A stretch of DNA of 64,000 bases from Ligula intestinalis (lineage: Eukaryota > Platyhelminthes > Cestoda > Diphyllobothriidea > Diphyllobothriidae), in contig JAYGXS010000007.1 of assembly GCA_036362985.1 (NCBI GenBank), positions 6,197,500 to 6,261,499 of the forward strand, given 5' to 3'. The position numbers were made by a program, and so were the translations under genes. Positions 1 to 10,659 of the stretch are shown here, piece after piece. The notes below the pieces were generated by a model that was not told where the DNA came from, searched no databases, and was given only the letters and a program-made list of their open reading frames with translations. Positions within the stretch are counted from its first letter, which is position 1; each line of letters starts with the position of its first letter.

Positions 1-237
1 TACGGCTACACAGTAGCAGCGAACCCAGCCTTCGCATTGGCTGTCCCGTTTGGTTGCTACCTGCAAATGGTATTTTTACAGTAGTCCTTCGGCAGGACCT
101 CGAATAGACCGTACCAGGACATCAGTTAGCTTCTGTCCTTCCTAAGCAGTCATTGCCAAAAGTTTTCTAATATTTAAGTTTGGCGTGACATACCGCCACA
201 TAGCAAAAGCGCATAAGCTCCAGAAGTGTGGGGACAA
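1..237 (+). repeat. Dispersed repeat R1, copy a
   Basis: This stretch matches 637-1014 at many positions: both contain a 'ggctacacantagcagc' run, then 'ntgcaaatggta', then 'acctcgaanagaccgta'. It has no convincing reading frame. Copy a lacks the 156-bp insertion present in copy b, so it acts as the empty site that defines that insertion. The family is not recognised, and the true left end lies outside the window. Confidence 0.6.
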
Positions 238-636
238 AGAAACCACCCACGAAGAGCGTTGAGCCGTGAGCCGTGGCGCTGGAAATGGCTTAAAGCGATA
301 CACACCCGCGTTGCAGTCTGGAGTATTAGGGTACGAAAAAAGGAGGTCGTATCGCAGGGGGTTATGCTGATAGCTATATCCTTACCACTTCGATCTTTCG
401 GTTCGGTTCTGTGTTGATAAGAGAAGAAGTTGGAGGCACAAGTGGGAGTAATATTTTATTCTGTACAGAAGGAGTGTAGAATAGTTTGGAGTAAAATGTC
501 TGTGGGATGAGTGCAGTCCAGCTGCGTGGGTGCCGGGTCCGAAGTAAGGTAAGCGCGGACATCTGTACACGCGCCTTGAGCGGTATTCGTGTTATTGAGC
601 GTTTAAAGGTGATTGGCCAGCCCGGAGAGGCACGGT

Positions 637-1014
637 GTGGCTACACAATAGCAGCAGTGGTAGCGGCTAACCTAGCCTCCGAATTAGTTGCCACGTTCAG
701 TTGCTATCTGTAAATGGTATCTGCCTGCGCATGTCTCAGACTGTTCTTCTATTACCTATTATTAAGGATTCCCGAGGGAATCCGAAACATCAGGACAATA
801 AACCTCTTGTTCCAGTGATCGCTTCTTCTTCTTCCGAACTGCTTCCTGGAACACGGATAGTCCCCTCTTTTGGTATTTTTATCATTGTCTGTCGACAGAA
901 CCTCGAACAGACCGTACTAGGATATTGTTTAGGTTGCGCCCCTCGTAAGCTTTCTGGTATTAAAAACCAGGTAAAATACCACCACATACAATATATCGAG
1001 AAAAGTGGGGGCAA
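637..1014 (+). repeat. Dispersed repeat R1, copy b, interrupted
   Basis: Second copy of the repeat at 1-237, interrupted at 'aaatggtat' (715-720) by a small ribozyme-bearing insertion and resuming at 871. The overlapping 134-codon open frame (701-1105) crosses both repeat and insertion and shows no protein signature, so I do not treat it as a gene. Confidence 0.6.
721..876 (+). mobile_element. 156-bp insertion with degenerate hammerhead motif
   Basis: The insertion into repeat R1b is flanked by a direct TGGTAT duplication (715-720 and 871-876). Inside, GGATTCC/GGAATCC form a strong hairpin (helix II) at about 775-793, followed by GAAAC and ATCAGG. The expected CTGATGA box upstream has decayed to 'ctattattaa'. 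Almost the same core occurs at 19905-19938. This resembles a solo terminal unit of a ribozyme-bearing retroelement. Cleavage activity is unlikely because one core box is damaged. Confidence 0.55.
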
Positions 1015-1109
1015 CCAAGGCCCCTACGCTAGAATTGCACTGGAATTGTCTTTAAATGGTACAGATTCGCCTTGCACTTACCCAAGCATCTCGGCCTACA
1101 CATGATGCA

Positions 1110-1904
1110 AATTTGTCCCGCATAAAACCAGTATGTCAAAACAATCATACAATAGTACAAAAATAGTAAAGACGATTCATTAAAAAAACAATGCATAGCA
1201 AACAAATACTATTACACTGTACGTAAAACATTAATCATTTCAATCAAAATAAGAACAATAAGTTGAAGAATAACAATAAACAAACTGTAAAGTATCAACA
1301 AAAAAACTAAACAATAACTTAGGCAATAATAACGAAAACTATGTAAAAGTAAAGTAGTCTACAATTATGTTATAAGAAGAAAATAGAAAAAAAACAAGGG
1401 CACGCTTCCCTTGGAAGTAGCCAATGAAAGAACAACCCATACGTCCAGTTGGAAACGTTGCTGTGTCTCCCTCAGAAATAGCGCATTCCTTTCTAGATAG
1501 TTAATCGCGACTCGCTACCATGAAGCCCTGGCGAGTTGCTCCTATGCCATGCTATAGATCCGTCCACACACACATCTCATGTTGTGATGCAGCGCAAGCT
1601 GCGACCAGACTTAGGACTTAAACACGCCAGTTGGATAGGTCCCAAACCAAATCGAATCGCTTCTCGCTTGAGAACACAATTTGATTGGTCCGATCTTGTT
1701 ACGCTTTGCTTGCCTTGAATATGCTTTACCGGGTATGATAGTAGATTTAATTCCTCGCATCCTTACTGCTATGTTCTACTCTAGTGATTTAAACGATACG
1801 TAATTAGACGGCGACATGTATGCTAGTGACAAAACTATAACCTTGACATTTTACATAATTTTTCCAGGTACTAATTTGAAACAGTTTAAAACAACAGAAC
1901 TTCT
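1110..1904. other. No recognisable gene, 1.1-1.9 kb
   Basis: A-rich sequence to about 1400, then mixed composition. Only short open frames occur, such as a 60-codon frame at 1536-1718 without family features. I see no repeat partner elsewhere in the window. Confidence 0.6.
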
Positions 1905-2151
1905 TTGCGCAAATAAATTTCGAGAGAACTTAACCACTGCGTCCTCTCTGTGCGTGAACAACGAAACAATCTGAGAAGACATCATTGCTCAAAAAATCGA
2001 TTAATGCAAGGTCATGTTAGCGTGGCAAATGGTCAATAGTTATGTCAACTTTAAACTTGGGTTGAAAAGTAGGAAGGGGAATTAACCAAAAGTGCAATAT
2101 GCATTAACCAGGCCAACTTAAGATTAATTTCATGGTCTAGTTGCTTACATA
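1905..2151 (-). mobile_element. PLE family A copy A1, 3' end
   Basis: The reverse complement matches the 3' region of A2 (about 4370-4640) and A3 (about 11870-12060). All share the string around 'aaggtcatgttagcgtgg' and the run 'ttcaacccaagtt...gttgacataactattgacc' read on the element strand. It ends at 2151, exactly where TIR element X1 is inserted. The coding part of A1 resumes at 3706. This is a non-coding 3' UTR of a Penelope-like retroelement. Confidence 0.75.
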
Positions 2152-3705
2152 CAGCTCTGCGAGCGCTGCAAACGAATTTCCTCAATTTATAAATGTTTGA
2201 CTATTTTTCCCTTACTAGCGGGAACGAATTAACGATAAATTATGAATAATAATGAGCAACATTAGGCATATTTAGTACTTAAGAGAACAATAAGAAGTAT
2301 CAAGCGTTTGTTACGAAAAACAAAATGTTCCCAGCTTGTGGAAAGGTCAAAAATAGCTATATATTACAGCAATAAATTTAAATAGTTTGTAAACTATGCA
2401 ACTTAAAGCAACCACTTTCTTTATAAAAAAAGAACTTGCCTTTAGTCGAACGATTTTGTATATTTGAGAGTGAGTACATTTGTTGTTATTGAATATATTT
2501 CAATCAATCCTCTATTTATTTCGGAAATTTTCCTGTGTTGATTGATCACTTTACTAACTGTCCGTTAGTTTGACGTTTCCGTCAAAACCTTTAAAAAAAG
2601 ATAAAACTAAATAGCATTTACCAAAAAACGAGCTTTTGGATATTATTTCCTTTGCAGATGGCCATATTGCTTAAATTTGGAAATGCTTCAAAACGGCAAA
2701 CCACATTTTCGAGCATATGACATGTCTTCTAGGTACCACGCATATTGTTATTCCTAAAATTTATAAAAAAGTTTCCATGATAGGTTACGTCTCCAAAAAG
2801 TGCATTTATTGCATATTTACTTTCTGAACTTCTGCGTATAATAGCTTTTTTCAACTTAATGTTACAGTAAAATTGGAGACTTTTGACAATTTCCTTTAGT
2901 TACCCGAAGAAAAACGATAAAATTTGACTGGAGATGAAGAAACATACCTTTCTCTTTATAACGGATTATTTTTCGCTTAAGGAGATTTCTTAGAATATCC
3001 ATAATAAACGTCCAGATGCAAAAAAACAGGCAACCTATATGATCATTTTTTGAAGTACTTATTATTCTTCTTTTAGTTCCGTTGCTAAATAACACTTGAG
3101 CGGAACCTTTTGTTTAAACAAAACTATATTTTTCCATGACTTACATGCAATAAAGGTTTGTATTGCCTGTTTGCGCAGTTACATGTAGAAACTTTATTTG
3201 ACGAACCGTGCAGTAAAAGAAAATTTTCTACCAAGATCTTTTTTAGCACTTCATTTTTTGCAAAAAAACTTCACAGAATGGCTAAATATATTTTTTTAAG
3301 CTTAGATTGCTGCTTGATTCAGAAAATAAATGCAATTCCTCAAAGTTCAGTTCAGTTCACATTGATCAACTTCGCACAAAATTTTCCAATACTGGAAAAG
3401 ATTATCATTCCACCTTTTTTTTTTACTAATTATGGAATTCTTCCACAGCACAATGTACATTAGAAGAAAGTTTCGTCCTGTCTTTCCTTATAGCATACGG
3501 GATTCCTTTTAAATAAACATACTCGTGATTTGGCAAAAGTGAAAGCCTATTTCCCCCAAGAAATTTAACAAAGAGGGCAGTTCCTAAACCAAAGCCCTTC
3601 TCATGAGTAAATCCACTCAGTTTATCAAAATAAGCTGTCAGGCTATACGCTAAATAACCCGGTTTAATTTCGACCTGAATTTTGTTTGCAGGATTCGCAG
3701 AGCTG
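2152..3705 (-). mobile_element. TIR element X, copy X1 (1554 bp)
   Basis: The ends are imperfect inverted repeats beginning CAGCTCTGCGA, with CTGCAAAC a few bases inside on both sides. The insertion is flanked by TA at 2150-2151 and 3706-3707. Removing it restores PLE A1 (CCGACC|TATGTAAGC as in the uninterrupted copies), so the boundaries are secure. TA duplication and a CAG start fit the Tc1/mariner superfamily. The interior is AT-rich and aligns with X2 and X3, including a frame at 2862-3095 whose RKIIRYKEK segment matches RKIIHYKEK in X3. I cannot identify a DDE catalytic triad. It is probably a decayed or non-autonomous element. Confidence 0.8.
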
Positions 3706-3878
3706 TAGGTCGGGTTTTTCCTGCTACATGTAGGATGCTTCCATGTAACGTAAGGTCCGGTTTGTTCTTACTCGAATAAGGACGCGGTAAGATATATTGA
3801 TGTCAATGGAGTGACCACTGTCTACTAAGTGTTTTGTAATGGATGACCGTGACACCTCGTTTTCTTGTTTTAAAAACA
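3706..3878 (-). pseudogene. PLE A1, GIY-YIG C-terminal remnant
   Basis: Minus-strand frame containing QENEVSRSSITKHLVDSGHS and RVRTNRTLRYMEA, matching the region C-terminal to the GIY-YIG core in A3. It is 5'-truncated at about 3878, where it meets PLE A2 head to head. Its 3' part continues at 2151 after element X1. It is a fragment of a Penelope-like reverse transcriptase-endonuclease and cannot be functional. Confidence 0.8.
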
Positions 3879-4640
3879 ACCCTTTACGGCCAAAATCTAC
3901 GAACCAGTCGGTTCCAAGAAACTCCGTTTTTATGTCTTTACCCTTTAAGGCAGACAACATCTCCAATATAATTAAGCGAAGACTACGTTGTTCTATACAG
4001 AGAACGTTCTATGCGGCCGAACGTTTATTCTTCACTCCAACTAAAAACCTCCCAATTAACCGGCCAAAGGAATCTTTGCCTTTGCACGCCAAATCAAACT
4101 GCGTCCATGAATTCACCTACACTTGCGGGTGAAAGTACATTGGCCATACACAAAGGCAATTGGCGACCATGGCTGCTGAACATTTGCCTGCTTGGATTGC
4201 AAAACAAGAACACAAAGTGACACGGTCATCCATTACAAAAAATTTGTTAGACAGGGTCACTTCGTTGATGTAAACACATCTTTCCGAGTACTTCTACGAG
4301 CGCGAACAAACCGCACCTTGCGTTACATGGAAGCAGCTCATATACGGTGGGAGAAACCCGACCTATGTAAGCAACTGGGCCATGTAGCTAATCTTCACTT
4401 GCTCTTGTAAATACATACCGCATTTCGCTTTTTGTTAATTTTCCTTCCTACTTTTCAACCCAAGTTCAAAGTTGACATAACTATTGACCATTTGCCACGT
4501 TAACATGACCTTGCTATTATCGATTTTGTGAAAATTCAAAGTGATGTTTTCTCTAATTGTTTTGTTGTTCATGCACAGAAAGGATGCAGTTACTAAGCTC
4601 TCTCGAAATTCATTTGCACAAATAGATTCTGCTTTTTTGA
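3879..4640 (+). mobile_element. PLE family A copy A2, 5'-truncated
   Basis: The plus-strand frame carries the RT-to-endonuclease linker (SLPFKADNISNIIKRRLR, about 3945-4000). The GIY-YIG core follows near 4130-4200 and reads KYIGHTQRQLATMAAEH. A TGA at 4131-4133 replaces the cysteine codon of the CxC motif preceding KYIG, and later frameshifts break the C-terminus. The 3' UTR (about 4400-4640) matches A1 and A3. The upstream RT palm is absent. GIY-YIG nucleases nick DNA for target-primed integration of PLEs; this copy is dead. Confidence 0.8.
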
Positions 4641-5111
4641 CCTGCTACAAATTTATAACATTGGGACGCACAGAAGTAAGACCAAATTAAGGTGAGGTCA
4701 CTGCAGCCTGACCCTCATTCTAGAGGAGGACATAGGTAGCTCGCCAACAAGCAGCCCTCAAGGCTACGACTAGGCTGTGGCAGAATCAGAGAAAAGGAAG
4801 TATACAGCAGCATCGATTTCCCTAATTCATTTCTCCGTGGTTCCTGCAGTAGGCTAGGCGCGGTTATAGGCGTAACCAATAGCCCATTGCCGGCACACGC
4901 GTTACATATGCGTGTTGTTTCGTCGCTCCAGAATGCGCTACACCACCAATGTCACATAAATACGGGGTTAAAGTGCACGTAAAGGACGCTTTGGTTGTCA
5001 GCGCGAAACTGCAAAATCACCGCCTACGATTGTTTACATGCACAGTGCCATATATTGCCAGGGATTTACTGTAGCAGCGTGCAAATGAGTTAAGATCATG
5101 CATTGTACAAG
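4641..5111. other. No recognisable gene, 4.6-5.1 kb
   Basis: Mixed-composition sequence with no long open frame, no detected repeat partner and no RNA gene signature. Confidence 0.55.
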
Positions 5112-5119
5112 GTTTTGTG

Positions 5120-5634
5120 GACAAAAGTAGCTTATGTAGCCCCAGGCATGTACCCCTAGTTCCGGCATTTTATCCTGCAAAAACGATGGTTATAGAGTTC
5201 TGCGAGGTGGGAAAATAGAATAGGCAGAGGAGGAAATTTTTAGAAGTAAGTGTAACGTGAAAAATGTAGTGGAATTTGCTTCCCGCGGCCGCTGGGAGCA
5301 AATTGTTCTGCATGTAAATTGAAGGTAAGTTGGAGTACAAGTAAATTGAAGTGGATGACCTTCTTACCAACATATCAATTTTTCGGGAAATTCAAGATAC
5401 CTGCAGTTTCATAATCGGGTATTTCCGCAATCAGTTAAATGATAATACAAATTAGGAAAATCTACATATATAAATCAACAACACTTCTAAATACCGTAAA
5501 ATAAAAATGCATTCAGTATTCATTAAAGTAAATTCCACTGCGTGTCTTCATTCCCCGCCCATAACCACCGTTTTCGTAGGAAAGCGTGCAGGTTGTAGGG
5601 ATTAATTAATGGGGCTACATAAGCTACTGTTGCC
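5120..5634 (+). mobile_element. MITE family W, copy W1 (515 bp)
   Basis: The ends are inverted: AGTAGCTTATGTAGCCCC lies 6 bp inside the left end and its reverse complement near the right end. A perfect 8-bp direct duplication GTTTTGTG flanks it (5112-5119, 5635-5642). The interior contains CGCGGCCGCTGGGAG, also found in W2 (inverted) and W3. There is no transposase. The 8-bp duplication fits hAT or Merlin type non-autonomous elements; the superfamily is not settled. Confidence 0.85.
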
Positions 5635-6057
5635 GTTTTGTGTAAATGTAGAGTTAGATGATGTGGAAGTAGCTTTGATTTCGATACTTTATAGTGTGTG
5701 TTCTGATATTCGCTAGGGCCTACATTAGTGACCCCGACGAGATACGAATACGCAGTTTTCGGAGCACAACTGCTGCTCAAACTTCCTCACGCAAATCCCA
5801 GTAAAATTCACCCAACTCTTGCCCTGTGCAATTAACCGTGTCCACGGATAGAGAAGCGCGGTCCCCGACATCCTGTCGCAAATCGAAGGTGTTGCTATCA
5901 CACCACACGAGATCTCGCCCACTTGCACGTACTGATAAAATCCACAGTAGCGAGTCAATGGCAAAACCTCACGATTATTGATTTTTTGCCACTTCAAATT
6001 TAGGCTGTTCTGTACACGCGCCAGGACTAGCCACCCCATTATATGCTGCTTTTCCCT

Positions 6058-6098
6058 ACCCTGACGACGGACTCCTGCAGGAGCCCTAAAGCTCAGGC
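6058..6098 (+). ncRNA. Hammerhead-like ribozyme, PLE E type, degenerate
   Basis: CTGACGA at 6061-6067 is followed by the helix II arms GGACTCC and GGAGCCC, then TAAA instead of GAAA, then GCTCAGG. The layout is the same as at 9478-9525. It marks the end of a PLE family E copy otherwise not recognisable here. The first base of the GAAA box is mutated, so activity is doubtful. Confidence 0.5.
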
Positions 6099-6974
6099 TA
6101 ATAAAATGATTATTCCAGTGTTCGAAAATTCTTCTTCTCAAAACATCACTCTATCCCAACCTTGTCTCTGGACGACAGTGAACTAACATCACTGAGACAT
6201 TCAGCTGGTCCCGCCCTAACTCAGCTTCCTTGTGTCCGGAATGTTCTTTCCTTTTACTACCATGCCGATCCACTGGCACACGTTGTCGAGATCACAGGAA
6301 GACTCTTTTTTCCTACCAATGTGCCACCGCGACAGCTCCTCCGGGTTTTGTACACAATAAACCCTCCTCCGGGTGGATTCCAAGGATAAGTCCTTCTTAT
6401 TGTGTTCTTCCTTGGGGATTTCAACAGGGCATTATTTGACGGTGCCACACATCAGATGTCATCATTAAAACACCAGGAACGCCGAACTCGTCGTTATAAC
6501 TCGTGGTGACACCACTAGGGGTGGCTCTGGCCACGCCAACCGCCTGCGCACAATCCCGCCGATCCGGTTTCCTTGATTCTGTTTCAGCACCGGAAACAAG
6601 TAGATGTGGAAAGAGAAAGTCACCGTCCCTCTTGGGGAGCATACGATGATTATCATCGAAATCGACGGCCAAAGCACCACAAAAGAATGCAGAGGAACTC
6701 GCTGAACAAACGTTTAACTTGCTAGATGACTCTAAACGCTTGGTTGACTTCTACTCGATGAACCTTGTCTTTCAAGTGAACCCGAATTGCGCTTGATATC
6801 GATTTTATTTCGCCTCTGCTTAGCCATGCGCGGTTTTGCTCTCACATGCGCTTTGATAGCCACCTACTCGTTAGACCAATGTAACCTGTCCCACACATGC
6901 GTTAAGACATTGCCTAGCTCCGACGTCTCTGCTCACTATGTGAACTGAGCTGATCGCATCTGAGGTCGCATCTA

Positions 6975-7530
6975 CTGCACCTATGGTCCTAGGCTACGCG
7001 GCCCTGCCACACTCTTTCTCGTATCGACCGACTGCTGACGACGTGGTGGGTTCCTCGGCTCTTGGCACAACAAAGGCTTATCATGGTCGCATCTCCGGTT
7101 CTTCAGGACGTTCTCGTGACTCCGAGGTCTCCTCCTCGTATGGTCCTTCGGATGTAGATATTACTCGTCATGGACGCCATGACTGCCGTCAACATTCCCA
7201 GAAGCATCCTGCCCCTATCATTCACATACTTCCCCCACGAGCCACAGTTTTTCTCCTAAAAACCACAAATGACATTCCATTTTGAATTATGAGCCAGCCT
7301 TAGGAGTTTGTTTGCTGTCTGCTTTTCTTCCTCAGTTACACTGCTGGCTCGTTTAAACTGAGTGTGTGTATTACTTGAAACAAGCGAGTAGTCATCTGAA
7401 ATTGTGTCAACGACTTCTTTGAAATGTTCGGCTATGCCGATGCATTTCTGAAATCCTATGTACTAAGAGGGAGTTCAAAGGCGTTTGCCTACATTTCCTT
7501 TAATAAATTTGACTTGACTTGACTTGACAG
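6975..7530 (+). mobile_element. LINE-like 3' end L, copy L1
   Basis: Shares long similarity with 24985-25506, including 'tatcatggtcgcatctccgg' and the translated block HGRISGS...SRDSEVSSS...LLKTTND. It ends in a short pentanucleotide tail (ttgac)n at about 7509-7530, which is typical of some non-LTR retrotransposon 3' ends. The open frame at 6983-7285 runs through this block but has no domain I recognise. The element clade is unknown. It abuts PLE D1, whose endonuclease end is missing. Confidence 0.6.
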
Positions 7531-7534
7531 GAGC

Positions 7535-8350
7535 ATGTAAAGTTCTAAATACACATTGAATAGCTCTGGAACGGCAGTCTATCCTTGCCTTCAAAGCGAA
7601 GAAGTGGAGTGTTTGAGAATGATAATCTTAGCTTAGCTGCTGGATATGTAGGCATGATTGCAGTGTTCATTTGAAGCTGTAGAAGTTCGCTTGCTGGATC
7701 CTTTTGAAAAGGTAATGTAAGAAACAAGGTTTTCTTCTTAGTCGTCGGCACTTCCGATTTTGTTGGACGTTACCCCATACACTTACTGATGAACTTATCG
7801 AGGAAGCCATTTTCTTGTAAGATGTTTTTTAATGAGTGCAAGTTCGTCCTCCAGTGTCTCTGGAAAACATATTTTCTTAGCTCGGTCCAGGCAGACTAAC
7901 CTCGAACAAGGCCTCGTTTCTGACTAAGTTGCACAAAATTGTAGAAATAAATGTATTGCCCTGTCCAGTTTTTCTTACGAAATACACTGTTACTTTTTGT
8001 TCCATTAGAATTTCTACTAAGAAGGACGTCCAGAAAGCGGAGACACTGTCTATCCTCTTTTTCAAAGTGAAAGTTAACGCTGAGTGCAACTGATTCGCTC
8101 TATCTAAGAATGTACCAAGCTCAAGTCTTCCGTCTGCTATCATTAATACATCATACACGTAGCAAGCATATGATGGAAGGTCTTTTATAATGGGAGAAAA
8201 TTTGTTGCTCTATAGTTTGCCCATGAAGGTATCCGCTAATAGAGGTTAAGCGGTGATCCCATCGCTACACCATCGATTTGGCGGTAAAAATTGGCCATTT
8301 ACTCCGAAATGCACGTTTAAAGTTCAGCATAAGAGTAATTCCTTCACGTT
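7535..8350 (-). pseudogene. PLE family D copy D1, RT fragment
   Basis: Minus strand, reading down: the RT fingers/palm segment DGVAMGSPL (about 8247-8277), then the catalytic box degraded to YVYD near 8150-8160 (YVDD expected), then LHSALTFTL. After a frameshift follow WTGQYIYFYNF and the linker TLPFQKDPASELL (about 7680-7720). The GIY-YIG domain is missing because the copy stops at the L1 repeat at 7535. This is the only PLE here in which the RT motif C region is visible. PLE RTs are related to telomerase RT. At least one frameshift and a lost catalytic aspartate make it inactive. Confidence 0.75.
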
Positions 8351-9424
8351 AGCAGATACTTGTGGCAAACTTGCTCCATAGGCCTCTCATACTGATTTTT
8401 TTTTGTCCACAGAAAGCGCTTGTAGCGGCCTTAGGGCTCCCATGGCCGAAGTCAATTTGAATAACCGCCCCCACGCCTCTTATCACGCCGCGAAACATTG
8501 ACGAGACTGTGGCATCAAACATCCGCAGGCCACCGACGCCGTCACAAGACGTTGACACCTTGCGTCCTCATACCTCCCATCAAAACTCGACGCGAAGACC
8601 ACGGGAAGACATGGACTAATTTTCGAAATCCTTCCACTTTCCCTCCTCCCCCACCCCTTTTCTCTGGCCCCCAATTAAGACTAGAATCCGATCCCTTTGA
8701 TCCGTGTTCACTCCCTTCTCCCCTTTTCTCTTGTTACTGTTGATTTGTTTGCGTAAAACTTTCGTCAACTCTACCATCCCTTATATTACTGCATCGTCTG
8801 ATGATGAATCAATCGAAAACATTCGTTCGCCTAACTATAATTCCTGAATGCTTATATGGGTGTCATCGTTAAACTTAAACAAACGTTTAACTTACCAGTA
8901 ACACGGAGAAGATAGGAGTCATATCTCAACAGAAGTAGCTGAGGGTTGCAATTACCTCGCAGGCTGTTATCAATTAAACTCGCCTTACAACGGTTGACAA
9001 GTGTCCGTATCTAGACAAAAATATCAAGATCGGACAAACGGGCCTTTTGCTGACTACAGTACGCATGCTGGTATCGTCCTACAGATGATAACGCAGAACG
9101 GAAAGGTGCAATAAATTGTCTACCCTATGAACTGCCAGCCGAAATTCTTAAATGCAATTTAGATTAGAACAGATGTTTTACGAAAGCAGGACCCGCCATG
9201 CACTCACGGTAGTGGGCGAAAAGAACACCTACTGTCTTTGTGTGCTGTTAAATAAATTCGTTGCCAACAGAACCGCTCTCTTGCATTCGACTTACTAGTT
9301 GGGTCACAGCAGACTGGGCTGAAAAATATTAATTAATCATGGTTGTAGGTTTGGTAAGCATGCAACTTTCAATATATTTCCGTCACCTCAGACTGCCGAC
9401 TTTTGAACGAGCTTCCAGATACAG
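8351..9424. other. Unassigned stretch, 8.35-9.4 kb
   Basis: Short frames on both strands at 8349-8743 have no recognised domain. A pyrimidine-rich tract lies at 8630-8730. A weak hammerhead-like core occurs at 8791-8826 (listed separately). Nothing else is recognisable to 9424. Confidence 0.5.
8791..8826 (+). ncRNA. Weak hammerhead-like core
   Basis: CTGATGA (8798-8804) is followed 10 bp later by GAAAAC. Helix II would be very weak, and no clear helix I flanks it. The arrangement resembles PLE termini elsewhere in the window. It is a low-confidence relic. Confidence 0.25.
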
Positions 9425-10530
9425 AAAGAACTAAATGTTGTAAAGAAGAGGAAGAGGTGACCTCTGGGATGATAATTTTATTTTGAGCTTTCGGCTCCAC
9501 ACAAGGAGCCATCGTCAGAAAAAAGGAGAAAACAGCAAGCGTCGGCTACGAGCCAATGAGGTTGGAAGGGGGTGGCAATTTGTGATTGGTCCATGTCCAC
9601 GCCAAATCCGTTCCCACGCTCTCTTATCGTATGTCTCATACGCACGACCTTGGAGTTGCGACGTGTGACCTTGACATGGCAGCCTGCATGCTTGTAGAGG
9701 AACTGGGCCCTGGTTTCTGATCACGGGCACGGATGGTAAAATAACAGGCCGGTATATCCACGTGCCTGTTTATGGAGTTAGGATCTGACATCCAGGCCTC
9801 CAGCGGTTCTGTCCTGTCTTATTACTGGCTCGTGCTATTATCCGTATGGTTGAGAAGTCAAATTCGTGGCCTTCTTCCAGAGTATGGGTAGCGATCTGGG
9901 ACAGTTGGTTGCCTCTTTGCACTGCATAGTTGTGCTCCATTATTCGCTAGCTAAGTCGTCGCTCGGTCTATCCTGTGTAATGGCAAGAACAGTTGCGACA
10001 TGGCACCTGATTAATGACGCCAGACTACTCATCTTCATCTAGTGTGTCTTCGATTTGTATGTTTCGTGCACGCATGATAGCGATGAGCAATACGCACGCC
10101 GAGCTCTGCAGCGATACAATTGGTTGCTTCTGACACGTTTTTAATTAACACTAGATGGTGCCAGAGTGTTGGCGATCCCCTTACCTTTGTCCCCCGTGAG
10201 GGCGTTTCGAGGCAGCGGTTGATCAAGCTGTTTGGGTATCCGTTCCTGGCCAGTTGGTCCCGAAGATGCCATCGTTCTTACACTCGTCCCTCCGGTTCAC
10301 TGCAGTGTGTCTTCACCCTCCGAAATAGTGTTCTAATACAGCTACGTCTATGCGATTTCGGGTGATTGCTATGGGAGCTGAGCACCTTGATTGTGCTTGT
10401 CGCATTTCTATAAACCGTGGTTCTGGGTTCCCTATTGGGTCTGCGCGTGACGACGACATCCAGAAACGGTAGAACTGAATGCGTCGATCGTGATTGAAGG
10501 ATGAAATGAAGGAGATGGTCTAGTGCGTAT
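9425..10530 (-). mobile_element. PLE family E copy E1
   Basis: The minus strand contains the RT C-terminal part (LPFLDVVVTRRPNREP, about 10425-10475), the linker LARNGYP...IKNVSEA (10100-10260) and a GIY-YIG remnant HYTG*TERRLS (about 9960-9995). Next come ATHTLEEGHEFDF and, in another frame, LEAWMSDPNSINRH. At least two stops and a frameshift interrupt it. A hammerhead motif sits at the 3' end (9478-9525). The upstream limit is uncertain because residues above 10475 match the family poorly. Confidence 0.75.
9478..9525 (-). ncRNA. Hammerhead ribozyme at PLE E1 3' end
   Basis: On the minus strand: TTTTTT, CTGACGA, a 6-bp helix II (GGCTCC/GGAGCC with loop TTGTGT), GAAA, GCTC, then AAAATAAAA. 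All invariant core boxes are present. Helix I can form between the U-run and the A-run. Helix III is minimal, as reported for PLE-associated hammerheads, which may act as dimers. It is the best-preserved PLE-type ribozyme here. Confidence 0.65.
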
Positions 10531-10659
10531 ACGGGTAAAGTATAGTATGTCTTGTGTGACTGTAGCGGCTCGTGCTCTGGGCCGGGGTACCACTTGCGAC
10601 CTGCACAGAACTGCATGTGTGGCATCAAGCAGAGAACGCGGTGGCGTAAGTTTGGCAAA

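Noticed and set aside
701..1105. 134-codon plus-strand frame
   Set aside because: Crosses repeat R1b and a ribozyme-bearing insertion, so it cannot be an ancestral gene.
2862..3095. Conserved small protein shared by element X copies
   Set aside because: Similarity to X3 exists, but the equivalent X2 frame is broken and conservation may simply be at DNA level; not called as a gene without a consensus.
5725..6141. 138-codon minus-strand open frame
   Set aside because: No domain recognised; its N-terminal part is antisense to a PLE-type hammerhead unit on the plus strand.
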